Source: Dyadobacter luticola (GTDB taxonomy: Bacteria > Bacteroidota > Bacteroidia > Cytophagales > Spirosomataceae). From it: a stretch of DNA of 64,000 bases. Of this stretch, positions 1-8,318 are shown piece by piece; the first letter of the stretch is position 1, and every line of letters starts with the position of its first letter. The translations under genes were made by a program, and so were the position numbers. The stretch is from positions 434,001 through 498,000 of the forward strand of contig NZ_VCEJ01000004.1 in NCBI RefSeq assembly GCF_005860805.1, read 5' to 3'. Below the pieces are notes generated by a model. The model saw nothing but the letters and a program-made list of their open reading frames with translations. It searched no databases and was not told where the DNA came from.

Positions 1-129
1 TATAAAAGCGGGGGTAACTCACGAAAAAGGTTCTTTCCAGGCGGTAGAGGTGAAATAACCGTTGAACTTGGCGATAAATTAAACCAGCTAGCAAGCCGAA
101 CATTGGAGTCGGGCAAAGACAATAGTTAA
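1..129 (+). CDS. 3' end of an unidentified gene (partial)
   Basis: An open frame runs in from the window edge and ends at TAA (127-129), giving a C-terminal tail of 42 residues that ends LASRTLESGKDNS. It contains a basic, glycine-rich stretch (SGGNSRKRFFPGGRG). The start and most of the protein lie outside the window, so no function can be assigned. A second frame, stopping at base 58, is also open from the edge, so the frame choice is not certain. Confidence 0.3.
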   Translation, partial: YKSGGNSRKRFFPGGRGEITVELGDKLNQLASRTLESGKDNS

Positions 130-221
130 TCAAGTCCTAATAAAAATGTGACTAGCAAAGTTGTAACGGAAATGCCCGGTCAATGACTTGATTTCTGAGA
201 CTTAAAAAATTCAAAAAGTAC

Positions 222-1511
222 ATGAGAGCACTTTTCCATGAACATTTTCGCAAGCCAGAACAGCACTACAAAGACCTTTGGAGAGACGCGGTCTTCTGTC
301 TGGATACCAACATACTCCTTAATTTGTATCGCTACTCCGATGGAACTCGCGAACAACTCATAGATATTTTAACAAAAATGCAAGGTCGATTATGGGTGCC
401 TTATTGGGTTGGAAAGGAGTTTTTTAAAAATCGTCTCCCAATAATCAGCGAGCAAATTTCTTCCTATAAAGAGCCACTGAACAATTTGAGTAGCGTCCAG
501 AAGGCCTTTGAAAATGATCGGAAGCACCCTTTTCTTAGCGTAGAACTTTTGAAAGACCTCGGAGAGCTTATCAAAAAAATCAACGCTGAAATTGAATCTG
601 CCAAAGACAGCCTTGCGGCGCGAATTTCCCATGACCAAATATTAGACCAAATTGCTGAAATAGTCGGAGATAGCATGGGTACTCCGCCTACCGATATTGA
701 ATTGAAAAACTATCTAGAATTGGGTGAAAAACGCCTCAGTGCAAATGTTCCACCAGGTTTTAAAGATTGGGTAGATAAAAAAAATGATCGGCCAAAAGAT
801 CCTTTTGCTGGCTTCGGAGACTTCATTATCTGGCAAGAATTGATTAAAAAGGCCAAGGAAGACCAAACTCCTATCATATTTATAAGCGACGATCAGAAAG
901 AAGATTGGATTCTAATACAGTCTGGATTAAAACAAGGTCCTCTCCCCGCTTTGCACAAAGAATTTTACGAAAAAACAGGCCAGTATTTTCATATGTATAC
1001 GGCTCAGCAGTTTGTAAAACTCTTTCAATCAACCTCGGGCGAGAAAGTATCAGAAACTGTTTATCAGGAGCTTAAGATTTTTGAAATTACCCCCACGTAC
1101 ACCGATGAAGCGATTGATTATTTGCACCTACGTAGTCCCGACCTCAGTCCGGCCGAGCAGCGTTCTCTCAATTCTCAACCACGCTTTGAAGTGCTTACAA
1201 GAACTGGATCAGAAACCTGTCATTGGCAATTTGTGATTCCAGAAGATCAGGTCTTGTTTCGCTCACTTAAAATTTTTGATAATCTTGACAAGTGTCTGGC
1301 GGGCATCAACGGTATTAAGGAATTTATCAAAAGCCCCAACAGGATGCAACTTGTGTCTCCTTTCACTGGAAAATTTACCCTTACGATTCGCGCAGAAGAT
1401 CAATCCGTCCTTTGTGAAACCTTTCTCTCCTGGGAAGATCCAACTTTCGTTCGAGAACTCATCCCGAAGATTATTTATTGGATGATTAATGCAAAGGTTT
1501 TGCTGCCTTAA
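222..1511 (+). CDS. PIN-like domain protein (PIN_8 type)
   Basis: A protein of 429 aa. Residues about 24-35 read AVFCLDTNILLNLY, the first acidic motif of PIN-fold nucleases, and about residues 225-232 read ISDDQKEDW, the distal acidic motif typical of the PIN_8 group. The middle (about 80-150) is charged and probably helical. PIN-fold proteins are usually metal-dependent RNases; stand-alone PIN_8 proteins of about 400 aa occur in accessory and defence regions, but their targets are mostly unknown. The C-terminal 150 residues are not recognised. No antitoxin-like partner is adjacent, so a classical VapBC pair is unlikely. The last 26 bases overlap a doubtful convergent ORF. Confidence 0.75.
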   Translation: MRALFHEHFRKPEQHYKDLWRDAVFCLDTNILLNLYRYSDGTREQLIDILTKMQGRLWVPYWVGKEFFKNRLPIISEQISSYKEPLNNLSSVQKAFENDRKHPFLSVELLKDLGELIKKINAEIESAKDSLAARISHDQILDQIAEIVGDSMGTPPTDIELKNYLELGEKRLSANVPPGFKDWVDKKNDRPKDPFAGFGDFIIWQELIKKAKEDQTPIIFISDDQKEDWILIQSGLKQGPLPALHKEFYEKTGQYFHMYTAQQFVKLFQSTSGEKVSETVYQELKIFEITPTYTDEAIDYLHLRSPDLSPAEQRSLNSQPRFEVLTRTGSETCHWQFVIPEDQVLFRSLKIFDNLDKCLAGINGIKEFIKSPNRMQLVSPFTGKFTLTIRAEDQSVLCETFLSWEDPTFVRELIPKIIYWMINAKVLLP

Positions 1512-1686
1512 TAACTGCGCTGGCATTGCTCCTGAAATCGTCAGCCCGATTTTTATAGTACTCCAAAGCCAAATCGTCGGAGCTTTCAGATTGCTTTTTA
1601 GTCAATATTACTAGCAGCCGATCGGTTTCATCACTATTTGGATCAAAAGGCCAACATCCAATTACAGTTGAATTAGAGGGTATCAC
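1486..1686 (-). CDS. Doubtful 66-aa ORF
   Basis: A GTG-started frame convergent with, and overlapping, the PIN-like gene. The predicted peptide is hydrophilic and has an ordinary composition (for example DETDRLLVILTKKQ), but no family is recognised. The terminator between it and the upstream tRNA argues against read-through from the tRNA promoter, and no clear promoter or ribosome binding site is seen. It may be a remnant or chance ORF. Confidence 0.2.
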   Translation of the reverse strand: MIPSNSTVIGCWPFDPNSDETDRLLVILTKKQSESSDDLALEYYKNRADDFRSNASAVIKAAKPLH

Positions 1687-1707
1687 TGCAGTTTATACAC
1701 ACAAAAC

Positions 1708-1741
1708 AAAAAAGCGCCAATCTCACGAAGGGCGCTTTTTA
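1708..1741 (-). terminator. Rho-independent terminator after tRNA-Arg
   Basis: The arms AAAAAGCGCC and GGCGCTTTTT flank a 12-nt loop. This gives a strong stem ending in a T-run on the minus strand, directly 3' of the tRNA-Arg gene. Because the stem is A/T-flanked on both sides it could also stop transcription arriving from the plus strand. Confidence 0.75.
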
Positions 1742-1743
1742 AG

Positions 1744-1817
1744 TGGTCACGTAGGGATTCGAACCCCAAACCTCCTGATCCGTAGTCAGGTGCTCTATCC
1801 AATTGAGCTACGCAACC
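1744..1817 (-). tRNA. tRNA-Arg (ACG)
   Basis: On the minus strand the sequence folds into a full cloverleaf. The acceptor stem GGTTGCG pairs with CGTGACC (two G-U pairs), the anticodon stem is CCTGA/TCAGG with loop CTACGGA (anticodon ACG), and the T-arm loop is TTCGAAT. The discriminator base is A and the CCA end is not encoded. It is followed at once by a terminator. The ORF that crosses it (VAQLDRAPDYGSGG) is a typical tRNA shadow. Confidence 0.95.
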
Positions 1818-1895
1818 AATTCCCAAACGGGACTGCAAAGATAGGAAAAGAGGTCTTTTTAACAAATGTGAGGCGCTAAAAAATATTTTTCTAGA

Positions 1896-2675
1896 TCATT
1901 CCCCCTGAAAATCAGGCTTTCTTTTTTGTAAAAAGGCTGAAATACCTTCCTGTGCATCCCGCGTTTTAAACAACATTTCCTGGTTTTCACGCTCAAAGTC
2001 CTGGATTTGAGACAGGTTTGACTGATAGGATTCGTTCAAAACTTTTTTCATGGCGGCGATGGCGAGGGTAGGAGCCGATCGGTAGTAGTTCGATAGTTGT
2101 TCGATTTCTCTGTCCAGTTCTTCGGCCGGAACCGATTTATTGATTAGCCCGATTTGCTCGGCTTCCGGTGCGTAGACTTTGCGGCCGGTCGAAGAAAGTT
2201 CAAATGCTTTGGCTATTCCAACGCGGCGCGGGAGGGAGAAAGTAGCACCCGCGTCGGGCATGAGGCCGATTTGAACAAATAATAAACTCAAATAAGCATC
2301 TTCTCTGGCGATGATTATGTCACAGGCCAGGGCCAGGGAGCAGCCGGCGCCGACGGCCAGGCCGTTGAGCTTGGCGACGACCGGCTTGGGAATGTTGCGG
2401 ATCGAGCGGATCATGGGGTCGTAAAATTCCTGCAAAATTTCACAGGCACTTTTGGGTGAGCTGAGCGCATCTTTCAGGTCAGCGCCGGAGCAGAAGGCTT
2501 TTTCGCCTGAGCCTGTGAGTATTACCACTCTTATTGTCGCATCGTTTTCGGCTTCCTGCATGGCCTGCGTGATTTCGGCGATCATGACAGGATTCAGCGC
2601 ATTGTAAACTTCCGGGCGGTTTAGCGTGATGGTCGCAATGCCGTTTTTGCTTTCGTAAATGATGTTTTGATACAT
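1896..2675 (-). CDS. Enoyl-CoA hydratase/isomerase (crotonase fold, PaaG-like)
   Basis: A full-length crotonase of 259 aa acting on acyl-CoA thioesters in the cytoplasm. The first oxyanion-hole segment is seen as CSGADLKDAL (about residues 62-71), the second as NGLAVGAGCSLALACD (about 104-119), and the sequence LMPDAGATFSLPRRVG follows. The Asp in PDAG matches the catalytic Asp of PaaG-type isomerases, which convert ring-epoxyphenylacetyl-CoA to its oxepin in phenylacetate breakdown. No other paa genes are nearby, so the substrate is open; a general enoyl-CoA hydratase is the alternative. It lies 22 bp downstream of the PAP2-like gene on the same strand and may be co-transcribed with it. Confidence 0.85.
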   Translation of the reverse strand: MYQNIIYESKNGIATITLNRPEVYNALNPVMIAEITQAMQEAENDATIRVVILTGSGEKAFCSGADLKDALSSPKSACEILQEFYDPMIRSIRNIPKPVVAKLNGLAVGAGCSLALACDIIIAREDAYLSLLFVQIGLMPDAGATFSLPRRVGIAKAFELSSTGRKVYAPEAEQIGLINKSVPAEELDREIEQLSNYYRSAPTLAIAAMKKVLNESYQSNLSQIQDFERENQEMLFKTRDAQEGISAFLQKRKPDFQGE

Positions 2676-2697
2676 ATTAATGCGCGAAGTGTTTGTA

Positions 2698-3336
2698 TCA
2701 AAAGAAAAAATAGACCGTCATACTACTGACCAGCACGCCGCAAAGCACGCCGACAAGAATTTGCAAAGGATTATGTGCATTGAGTTGTAGGCGGGCACTG
2801 AGCAGCCAGCCGCCGATCAGGATCGTGATGAGCAGCGGGATAAGTAATGTGCCTTCATCGAACCGGATCAAAAGTCCGGACAATATGCCAATCGACCCGC
2901 CGATACCAACCGCGTGCGCGCTGATTTTCCAGAAATAGCTGACCATCGTGACGATCACCAGCGAAAGTGTGGCGCTGCCGAGGATCACGGAAATCTGCGG
3001 CGCGAGTTCGTCGATGGGCTGTAACTGCCAGCCGAAAAGGTAGGTGGCAATGCCGTAAATGATCACGCAGGCCAGAAAAGGCAGCCTCCGCTCTTCCAGA
3101 TTGTCCACGTGCAGGCTGCTGATCATACCCATCTTTTTGAAATAATAAATAATGATCGTCGGCGCCAGAAAGGTGTTCAGGAAAAGTAGCATCAGCAGGC
3201 TTCCAAGGGCAGGCAGCTCAAATGCACTGACCCCGACCAGATCCGGCGAGACAAAAAACAGCAGGGCAAAAAGGTAGGTCGTGAGGATCAGCGGGTGGAA
3301 AATGACTGATAATATGAGCGCAAGTCGGTTATTCAA
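2698..3336 (-). CDS. Membrane protein, PAP2-like fold without a clear active site
   Basis: A protein of 212 aa with about six hydrophobic segments. The segments KISAHAVGIGG and NAHNPLQILVGVLCG occupy the places where PAP2 phosphatases have their SGH and SRxxxGxH motifs, and a His is kept in both, but the full motifs are absent. It may therefore be a divergent or inactive PAP2-family member. It is transcribed divergently from asnS and lies just upstream of the crotonase gene. Confidence 0.6.
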   Translation of the reverse strand: MNNRLALILSVIFHPLILTTYLFALLFFVSPDLVGVSAFELPALGSLLMLLFLNTFLAPTIIIYYFKKMGMISSLHVDNLEERRLPFLACVIIYGIATYLFGWQLQPIDELAPQISVILGSATLSLVIVTMVSYFWKISAHAVGIGGSIGILSGLLIRFDEGTLLIPLLITILIGGWLLSARLQLNAHNPLQILVGVLCGVLVSSMTVYFFF

Positions 3337-3522
3337 TGTGGTGTTTTTTAGCAGTACAGGGCGGCAAAATTAAGCGAATTCCAGCGTCTACAAGGTTGGT
3401 AACCACCAGAAAAGTTAGTTGTAGCGCGTCGATAGGTTTTAAAACGGGTTTTTGTAATTTTGCGCCTCATTCGGGAAACCGGGCGACATTTATAATTGAC
3501 ATTAACATTGAATTGACAAAAA

Positions 3523-4959
3523 ATGGGACCGTTGCAAATCAAGGAAATTTTACAAACTGCTCCTGAAAGCCAGGCTGTTACCGTCAAAGGTTGGGTCAGG
3601 ACAAAAAGGGAAAGCAAGAATGCAATTTTCATCGCGCTGAATGACGGTTCTACCATACATAATATCCAGGCCGTGGCTGAGCCGGGCCAATTTTCGGCGG
3701 AGTTGTTGCTGACTGTTACGACCGGTGCGTGTTTGAAAATCGAGGGCCAACTGGTTGCTTCTCAGGGTTCTGGCCAGGCGGTTGAGGTCAAAATCAATGA
3801 CATTCTGGTGTATGGCGCGGCGGATGTGGACGCTTATCCTTTGCAGCCTAAGAAACATTCGCTGGAATTTTTGCGTGAAATCGCGCATTTGCGTCCGCGG
3901 ACCAACACTTTCAGCGCGATCCTGCGCATTCGCCACGCGCTGGCTTTTGCGGTGCACCAATATTATAATGATAACGGATTTTTCTACCTGCACACGCCGG
4001 TGATCACCGCTTCGGATGCGGAAGGTGCGGGCGAAATGTTCCGGGTTACCACATTGGACCTGAATAACTTACCGCGGACTGAGGAAGGTGCGATCAACTT
4101 TAAAGAAGACTTTTTTGGAAGAGAAGCAAACCTGACGGTTTCCGGTCAGCTGGAAGGCGAACTGGGTGCGATGGCGCTTTCCAAGATTTATACATTCGGC
4201 CCCACATTCCGCGCTGAAAACTCAAATACGACCCGACATTTGGCTGAATTCTGGATGATCGAGCCGGAAATGGCGTTTTTCGAGCTGGAAGATAACATGA
4301 ACCTCGCCGAGGATTTTGTGAAAAAAGTGATCACTTATGCGCTGGAAAACTGCAAGGATGATCTCAACTTTTTGCAAAACCGTTTGGCGGAAGAAGAAAA
4401 GAACAAGCCTCAGAATGAGCGCTCTATCCCGCTTTTGGAAAAGCTGAGCTTTGTGGTAGACAATCCTTTCGAGCGACTGACTTACACTGAGGCGATTGAT
4501 ATTTTATTAAAATCAAAACCGCATAAAGAAAAGAAATTCCAGTATCCTGTGGGCTGGGGAATCGACCTTTCGAGCGAGCACGAGCGGTATCTGGTAGAGA
4601 AACATTTCAAAAGACCGGTGATTCTGACCAACTATCCGCGCGAGATCAAATCGTTTTATATGAAGCTCGACGAAGATGGAAAAACAGTCCGCGCGATGGA
4701 CGTACTTTTCCCTGGAATCGGTGAAATTATCGGTGGAAGTCAGCGGGAAGATAACTACGAAAAACTGCTGGAACGTGTCAATGAGGTAGGTATCGACCCG
4801 CAAACCATCTGGTGGTACCTCGAAACCCGCAAGTTCGGCACCGCGCCACATTCCGGCTTCGGGCTTGGTTTTGAGCGACTTGTACAGTTCGTGACCGGCA
4901 TGGGCAACATTCGCGATGTAATTCCTTTCCCGAGGTATCCGAAGAGCGCGGAGTTTTAA
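3523..4959 (+). CDS. asnS: Asparagine--tRNA ligase
   Basis: A class IIb aminoacyl-tRNA synthetase of 478 aa, charging tRNA-Asn with asparagine in the cytoplasm. The N-terminal OB-fold anticodon-binding domain starts near residue 16 ([19 protein letters not shown]). Motif 2 is [20 protein letters not shown] and motif 3 is [15 protein letters not shown]. The length matches bacterial AsnRS, and [10 protein letters not shown] is typical of AsnRS rather than AspRS. The start ATG lies after an A-rich leader. A possible Bacteroidota -7 element (TAATTTTG) is at 3455-3462, and a strong terminator follows at 5014. Confidence 0.95.
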   Translation: MGPLQIKEILQTAPESQAVTVKGWVRTKRESKNAIFIALNDGSTIHNIQAVAEPGQFSAELLLTVTTGACLKIEGQLVASQGSGQAVEVKINDILVYGAADVDAYPLQPKKHSLEFLREIAHLRPRTNTFSAILRIRHALAFAVHQYYNDNGFFYLHTPVITASDAEGAGEMFRVTTLDLNNLPRTEEGAINFKEDFFGREANLTVSGQLEGELGAMALSKIYTFGPTFRAENSNTTRHLAEFWMIEPEMAFFELEDNMNLAEDFVKKVITYALENCKDDLNFLQNRLAEEEKNKPQNERSIPLLEKLSFVVDNPFERLTYTEAIDILLKSKPHKEKKFQYPVGWGIDLSSEHERYLVEKHFKRPVILTNYPREIKSFYMKLDEDGKTVRAMDVLFPGIGEIIGGSQREDNYEKLLERVNEVGIDPQTIWWYLETRKFGTAPHSGFGLGFERLVQFVTGMGNIRDVIPFPRYPKSAEF

Positions 4960-5013
4960 CCTTTAAATAAACGCTTTGCCTTTTTACGGCTGAGAGCGTT
5001 ACTTTTTTAAGAA

Positions 5014-5067
5014 GCTACGTCTAAATGGAAAACAGAAATTTTCTTCCATTTGGACGTAGCTTTTTTT
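5014..5067 (+). terminator. Rho-independent terminator of asnS
   Basis: A 17-bp stem: GCTACGTCTAAATGGAA (5014-5030) pairs with TTCCATTTGGACGTAGC (5044-5060) with one G-U pair, followed by seven T. It isolates asnS from the toxin-antitoxin-like pair. Confidence 0.9.
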
Positions 5068-5073
5068 GTGGTT

Positions 5074-5108
5074 TTTGATTATAAATATTTACCTATAGAT
5101 TAATTTTG
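5074..5108 (+). promoter_or_regulatory. Probable Bacteroidota promoter of the toxin-antitoxin-like pair
   Basis: TTTG at 5074-5077 and TAATTTTG at 5101-5108 match the -33 (TTTG) and -7 (TAnnTTTG) elements known for Bacteroidota. The spacer of 23 nt is a little long. The GTG at 5108 lies in the -7 box, which argues that translation starts further downstream, at 5153. Confidence 0.4.
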
Positions 5109-5152
5109 TGGAACTAAGAGCATGTGAAAAGATCGTAATTTCCGAAGATCGT

Positions 5153-5512
5153 ATGAGGGCAATATTCGTCGATTCTCGAAACAAAGCTGAAATAATGGAA
5201 TATCTGACGCGCTCAGATAAGCATAAAAGCAAATTTAGATATATCTCGAACCTCATTCTGAACAAGATAAGAATGCCGGACTCTTATGACAAAGAGGATA
5301 TTAATCAAAAGTGCAAGGATGTAACTGCTATGAAATTTTTCAAGGGAGGGAGTAATGACAGGATCTATTGCAAGGAAATCAGATCTGAAAAGGGATGCTT
5401 CGTAGTTATCATGGCTATTCTGCACGAAAAGAAGAAATCACAAAAGAACAAAGCCAAAGAAATATCGAAAATAACAGCCATTGCGAATTATGCATACACG
5501 CCCCAATTATAA
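5153..5512 (+). CDS. RelE/HigB-like toxin candidate
   Basis: A small basic protein of 119 aa from the ATG at 5153 (134 aa from GTG at 5108, which I reject because it overlaps the promoter). The C-terminal part, CFVVIMAILHEKKKSQKNKAKEISKITAIANYA, has the pattern of RelE/HigB-type mRNA interferases: a beta strand, a cluster of lysines after a hydrophobic-His segment, then a terminal helix. It is followed after 24 bp by an XRE-type repressor, and toxin-first order is typical of HigBA. Function is inferred from this layout and a weak motif match. Confidence 0.5.
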   Translation: MRAIFVDSRNKAEIMEYLTRSDKHKSKFRYISNLILNKIRMPDSYDKEDINQKCKDVTAMKFFKGGSNDRIYCKEIRSEKGCFVVIMAILHEKKKSQKNKAKEISKITAIANYAYTPQL

Positions 5513-5536
5513 CTCATCTTTAACTTCCGCAAATTT

Positions 5537-5935
5537 ATGTCTGGTAATAACCACGAAGTTTCAGCCGACTACGCTCACCTTTTTGCGTCTTCGCCGTCAG
5601 AAGATAATAAAATAGATGCGTTAGTATTGGCTGCCCGATTCTTGGAAATAATAAATGACGCGATGGAGGAAAAGAAGATGACCCGGAAAAGTCTGGCCCA
5701 GGCCATAGGTACATCTCCAAGCTGGATAACCCAGCTATTTCGAGGAGACAGGATGCCTAACCTGGAAATTTTGTCCTTAATGGCCAGAGCGCTTGACATT
5801 ACTTTCGAGGTTCGTTTTTCAAGGAATTCTCATCCACTTGAACATTTCGAATCCAAATCACTAGTAAGCACTTTTCGAAGATTAGAGGAAAAAAAGAGAA
5901 AGGTGGGCGATACTAGCAAACAGGTAGAGGTGTAA
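5537..5935 (+). CDS. XRE-family helix-turn-helix protein, antitoxin candidate
   Basis: A protein of 132 aa with a clear XRE helix-turn-helix at about residues 48-85: KKMTRKSLAQAIGTSPSWIT followed by QLFRGDRMPNLEILSLMARAL. The remaining C-terminal tail is charged. Being 24 bp behind the toxin-like gene, it probably neutralises that toxin and represses the shared promoter. Confidence 0.7.
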   Translation: MSGNNHEVSADYAHLFASSPSEDNKIDALVLAARFLEIINDAMEEKKMTRKSLAQAIGTSPSWITQLFRGDRMPNLEILSLMARALDITFEVRFSRNSHPLEHFESKSLVSTFRRLEEKKRKVGDTSKQVEV

Positions 5936-5998
5936 AATAAATGCCCAGGTAGTATTTCTGACACCTGGGCATTCTTTTCTAATAGCAAAGCTTCATTC

Positions 5999-6244
5999 CT
6001 ACGCCGCTTTCATCGCCGCCACATTCTGGCAGAAGTGCACGAGATCGCGAAAAGTGTAGAAAATGTCCACCTTGCGCGGATTGTGACCGGCTTGGTGATC
6101 ATACAATTGAAAACCGCTGTAAATCTCCCACAGATGCTCGGCCATCTCAGCGGGGGTGTTGAGTTCAAATAATTGTTGCACTTGCTGGCCATAAGCCAAG
6201 CACATCGAGTCCGGAGACTCGGCAGAGTGTGTTTGATTGTTCAT
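5999..6244 (-). CDS. Small hypothetical protein (family member 1 of 3 in this window)
   Basis: A protein of 81 aa with no recognised domain. Its second half (PAEMAEHLWEIYSGFQLYD to the end, NVAAMKAA) follows the same residue pattern as the C-terminal part of the gene at 59595 (KELAHSLKMIHDLALYHSD to MGAKA), so the two are probably distant paralogues. The ATG is preceded by an A/T-rich leader. Its function is unknown. Confidence 0.55.
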   Translation of the reverse strand: MNNQTHSAESPDSMCLAYGQQVQQLFELNTPAEMAEHLWEIYSGFQLYDHQAGHNPRKVDIFYTFRDLVHFCQNVAAMKAA

Positions 6245-6515
6245 TGTACTATATTTTAGGATAAATGTGGGCGCCCTGTTTTAGGTGTCCTAATGCTACA
6301 GTACGTGCATCCGGGGGCTTTCGCCGGCCCGCACCATGACAGGGCAGATCGTGTAAGTTTTTCATTTGTGCTGTATTAATAGGAATGCGAATATGCAGAT
6401 TTTGTGGGGAAAAAAGCAAATCGGGGGTAGGAGGGGGATTTGGAAGCTGGTTACCGTTAATTCATCCATTTGCCAACTCGAAACGTCTTTGTGACTATTT
6501 CTCTACCTTTACAAC

Positions 6516-7400
6516 ATGTTTTACAGACGAAAAATCATACTGGCCTTATTACAAGCCTTTGAGGGAAATTTGCCCAAAATATCCTTACAAAAGCTGCTTT
6601 TTCTTTTTACCGAGAGGCAATCAAAGCGTGACTACGACTTTGTTCCGTATAAATACGGTTGCTATTCCTTTTCAGCCAATGCGGACCTCGTGGCGATGGT
6701 TGGACATGGACAATTATCAGAAGATCAGGCAAGCTATACTAAAACTGGGACGGAGAATTACATTAAGCTGCTGAATGAGCGGGACAAGAAAATCTTAGTT
6801 GATGTTAAAAACTCTTACAGCAATCTATCGACAAATTCACTGATTAGATTGACCTATGTGAATTATCAATATTATTCAATCAACAGTGTCAAGGCAAAGG
6901 AGATCCTTACTGATGAAGAGTACCAGGATGTTTTAAAGGCAAAGCCTGTTAATGATAAGACGATCCTATATACTATTGGCTATGAGGGAATTTCTTTGGA
7001 AGAATATCTCAATCGACTTATTAAAAATGATGTGAAAGTTTTGGTTGATGTTAGGAATAATTCACTGAGCATGAAGTTTGGTTTTTCTAAAAAGCAATTG
7101 AAAACTTTTTGCGAGAATTTAGGCATTGATTACCTGCATATTCCCGAGGTTGGAATCAAATCTGACCAAAGACAAGAACTTAACACTCAGAAAGATTACG
7201 ATTATCTTTTTGAAATATATAAAGAGCAAAATTTAAAAAAGACGGTAAGTCAGCAGGGGCAAATCCTGAACTTGTTAAAAGAAAAGAAGCGAATTGCATT
7301 GACTTGTTTCGAAGCAAACATTTGCCAGTGCCACAGAAAACATTTAGCGGAAGCAATCATTAATTTACCCGAATGGAACTTTGAATTAAAACATATCTGA
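6516..7400 (+). CDS. DUF488 family protein with extra N-terminal domain
   Basis: A protein of 294 aa. Residues about 1-115 form an N-terminal domain (SLQKLLFLFTERQ, YGCYSFSANADL) found fused to some DUF488 proteins. Residues about 145-290 are the DUF488 domain, beginning TIGYEGISLEEYLNRL and containing VLVDVRNNSLS and CFEANICQCHRKHLAEAI. The Cys/His cluster in CFEANICQCHRKH is conserved in DUF488 and suggests metal or substrate binding. The biochemical role is unknown. A partner gene starts 2 bp downstream. The pair is more AT-rich than its neighbours, suggesting horizontal acquisition. Confidence 0.8.
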   Translation: MFYRRKIILALLQAFEGNLPKISLQKLLFLFTERQSKRDYDFVPYKYGCYSFSANADLVAMVGHGQLSEDQASYTKTGTENYIKLLNERDKKILVDVKNSYSNLSTNSLIRLTYVNYQYYSINSVKAKEILTDEEYQDVLKAKPVNDKTILYTIGYEGISLEEYLNRLIKNDVKVLVDVRNNSLSMKFGFSKKQLKTFCENLGIDYLHIPEVGIKSDQRQELNTQKDYDYLFEIYKEQNLKKTVSQQGQILNLLKEKKRIALTCFEANICQCHRKHLAEAIINLPEWNFELKHI

Positions 7401-7401
7401 A

Positions 7402-8225
7402 ATGGCACTAACAAGGGTTTTGATCGCGGTCAAAACTTATCCCACACTATCAAATAAGTATGATGAACTGGTCTGTACCGCAGGTTTCCTCGAAGACGGA
7501 AGCTGGATCAGGATTTATCCAATTCCGTTTCGAAAGCTTGAATATGACAAGCAATACAGTAAATATAATTGGATTGAAATTGATCTAGAAAAGAATAAAT
7601 CTGATTTTCGTTCGGAAAGTTACAAGCCGAAATCAATTGATGCGACATTCAAAATTGTCGGAAGTATCGGCTCAGAGAACGGTACCTGGCGGCTTAGAAA
7701 GGACATTGTACTAAGGAATGTTCATACGAACATGACGACACTGATTGCCAATGCGAAAGACAGTAAATTGTACACTTCTTTGGCTGTTTTCAAACCCAAG
7801 TCAACTCTGGACTTCAAAATTGAAAAAGTGGAAAGGGATTGGATAAGAAGAAGCTCGACATGTTAAAAGCTAATGCGAGCCAATTAAATCTCTTCAAGAA
7901 TTCAGACAATCCATTCGAGGTTGTTCCAAAGCTTCCATATAAATTTTCATACAAATTCACCAGCGACGATGGTATTGAAAGGACAATGATGATCGAGGAT
8001 TGGGAAATCGGAATGTTGTATTGGAATTGTTTGAAACGTCATGAGGGTGACGAAGCAAAAGCGTGTGATGACGTTAGGAAGAAATATTTTGATGATTTCG
8101 CCAAGACGAAAGACCTATATCTGTTTTTGGGCACCACCCGGGAGTTTCACATGATGGCACTTAATCCATTTGTCATCATTGGGACATTTCACCCGATAAA
8201 AATGACACAGTTTACTTTGTTCTAA
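7402..8225 (+). pseudogene. DUF488 partner protein, split by a -1 frameshift
   Basis: Two overlapping frames look like one gene of about 273 codons. The first frame (7402-7866) reads sensibly up to EKVERDW near 7842, then turns to IRRSSTC and stops. The other frame reads DKKKLDMLKANASQLNLFKN from about 7842 and continues to 8225. Re-reading one base, or restoring one G in TTGGATAAG, gives a continuous KVERDWDKKKLDML. No classical slippery heptamer is present, so a 1-base deletion (real, or a sequencing error) is more likely than programmed frameshifting. The start is 2 bp after the DUF488 stop, so the two are probably translationally coupled. The function is unknown. Confidence 0.65.
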
Positions 8226-8318
8226 ATTCTTCGGTCAAAAAATCCACTTCTACAAGCCTGTTACCTTTTCGTCGGCTTATCGTATTGCATAAAGCAAATA
8301 CTGTAAACCGACACAAAC

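Noticed and set aside
1683-1865. 60-aa ORF on the minus strand (VAQLDRAPDYGSGG...)
   Set aside because: It is a translation of the tRNA-Arg gene and its flanks; this peptide pattern is a standard tRNA artefact.
6385-6774. 129-aa ORF overlapping the DUF488 gene start
   Set aside because: It runs in another frame into the DUF488 gene, and its peptide is a shadow of it.
7840-7850. Programmed -1 frameshift in the DUF488 partner
   Set aside because: No X-XXY-YYZ slippery site or downstream hairpin is evident; deletion or sequencing error is simpler.
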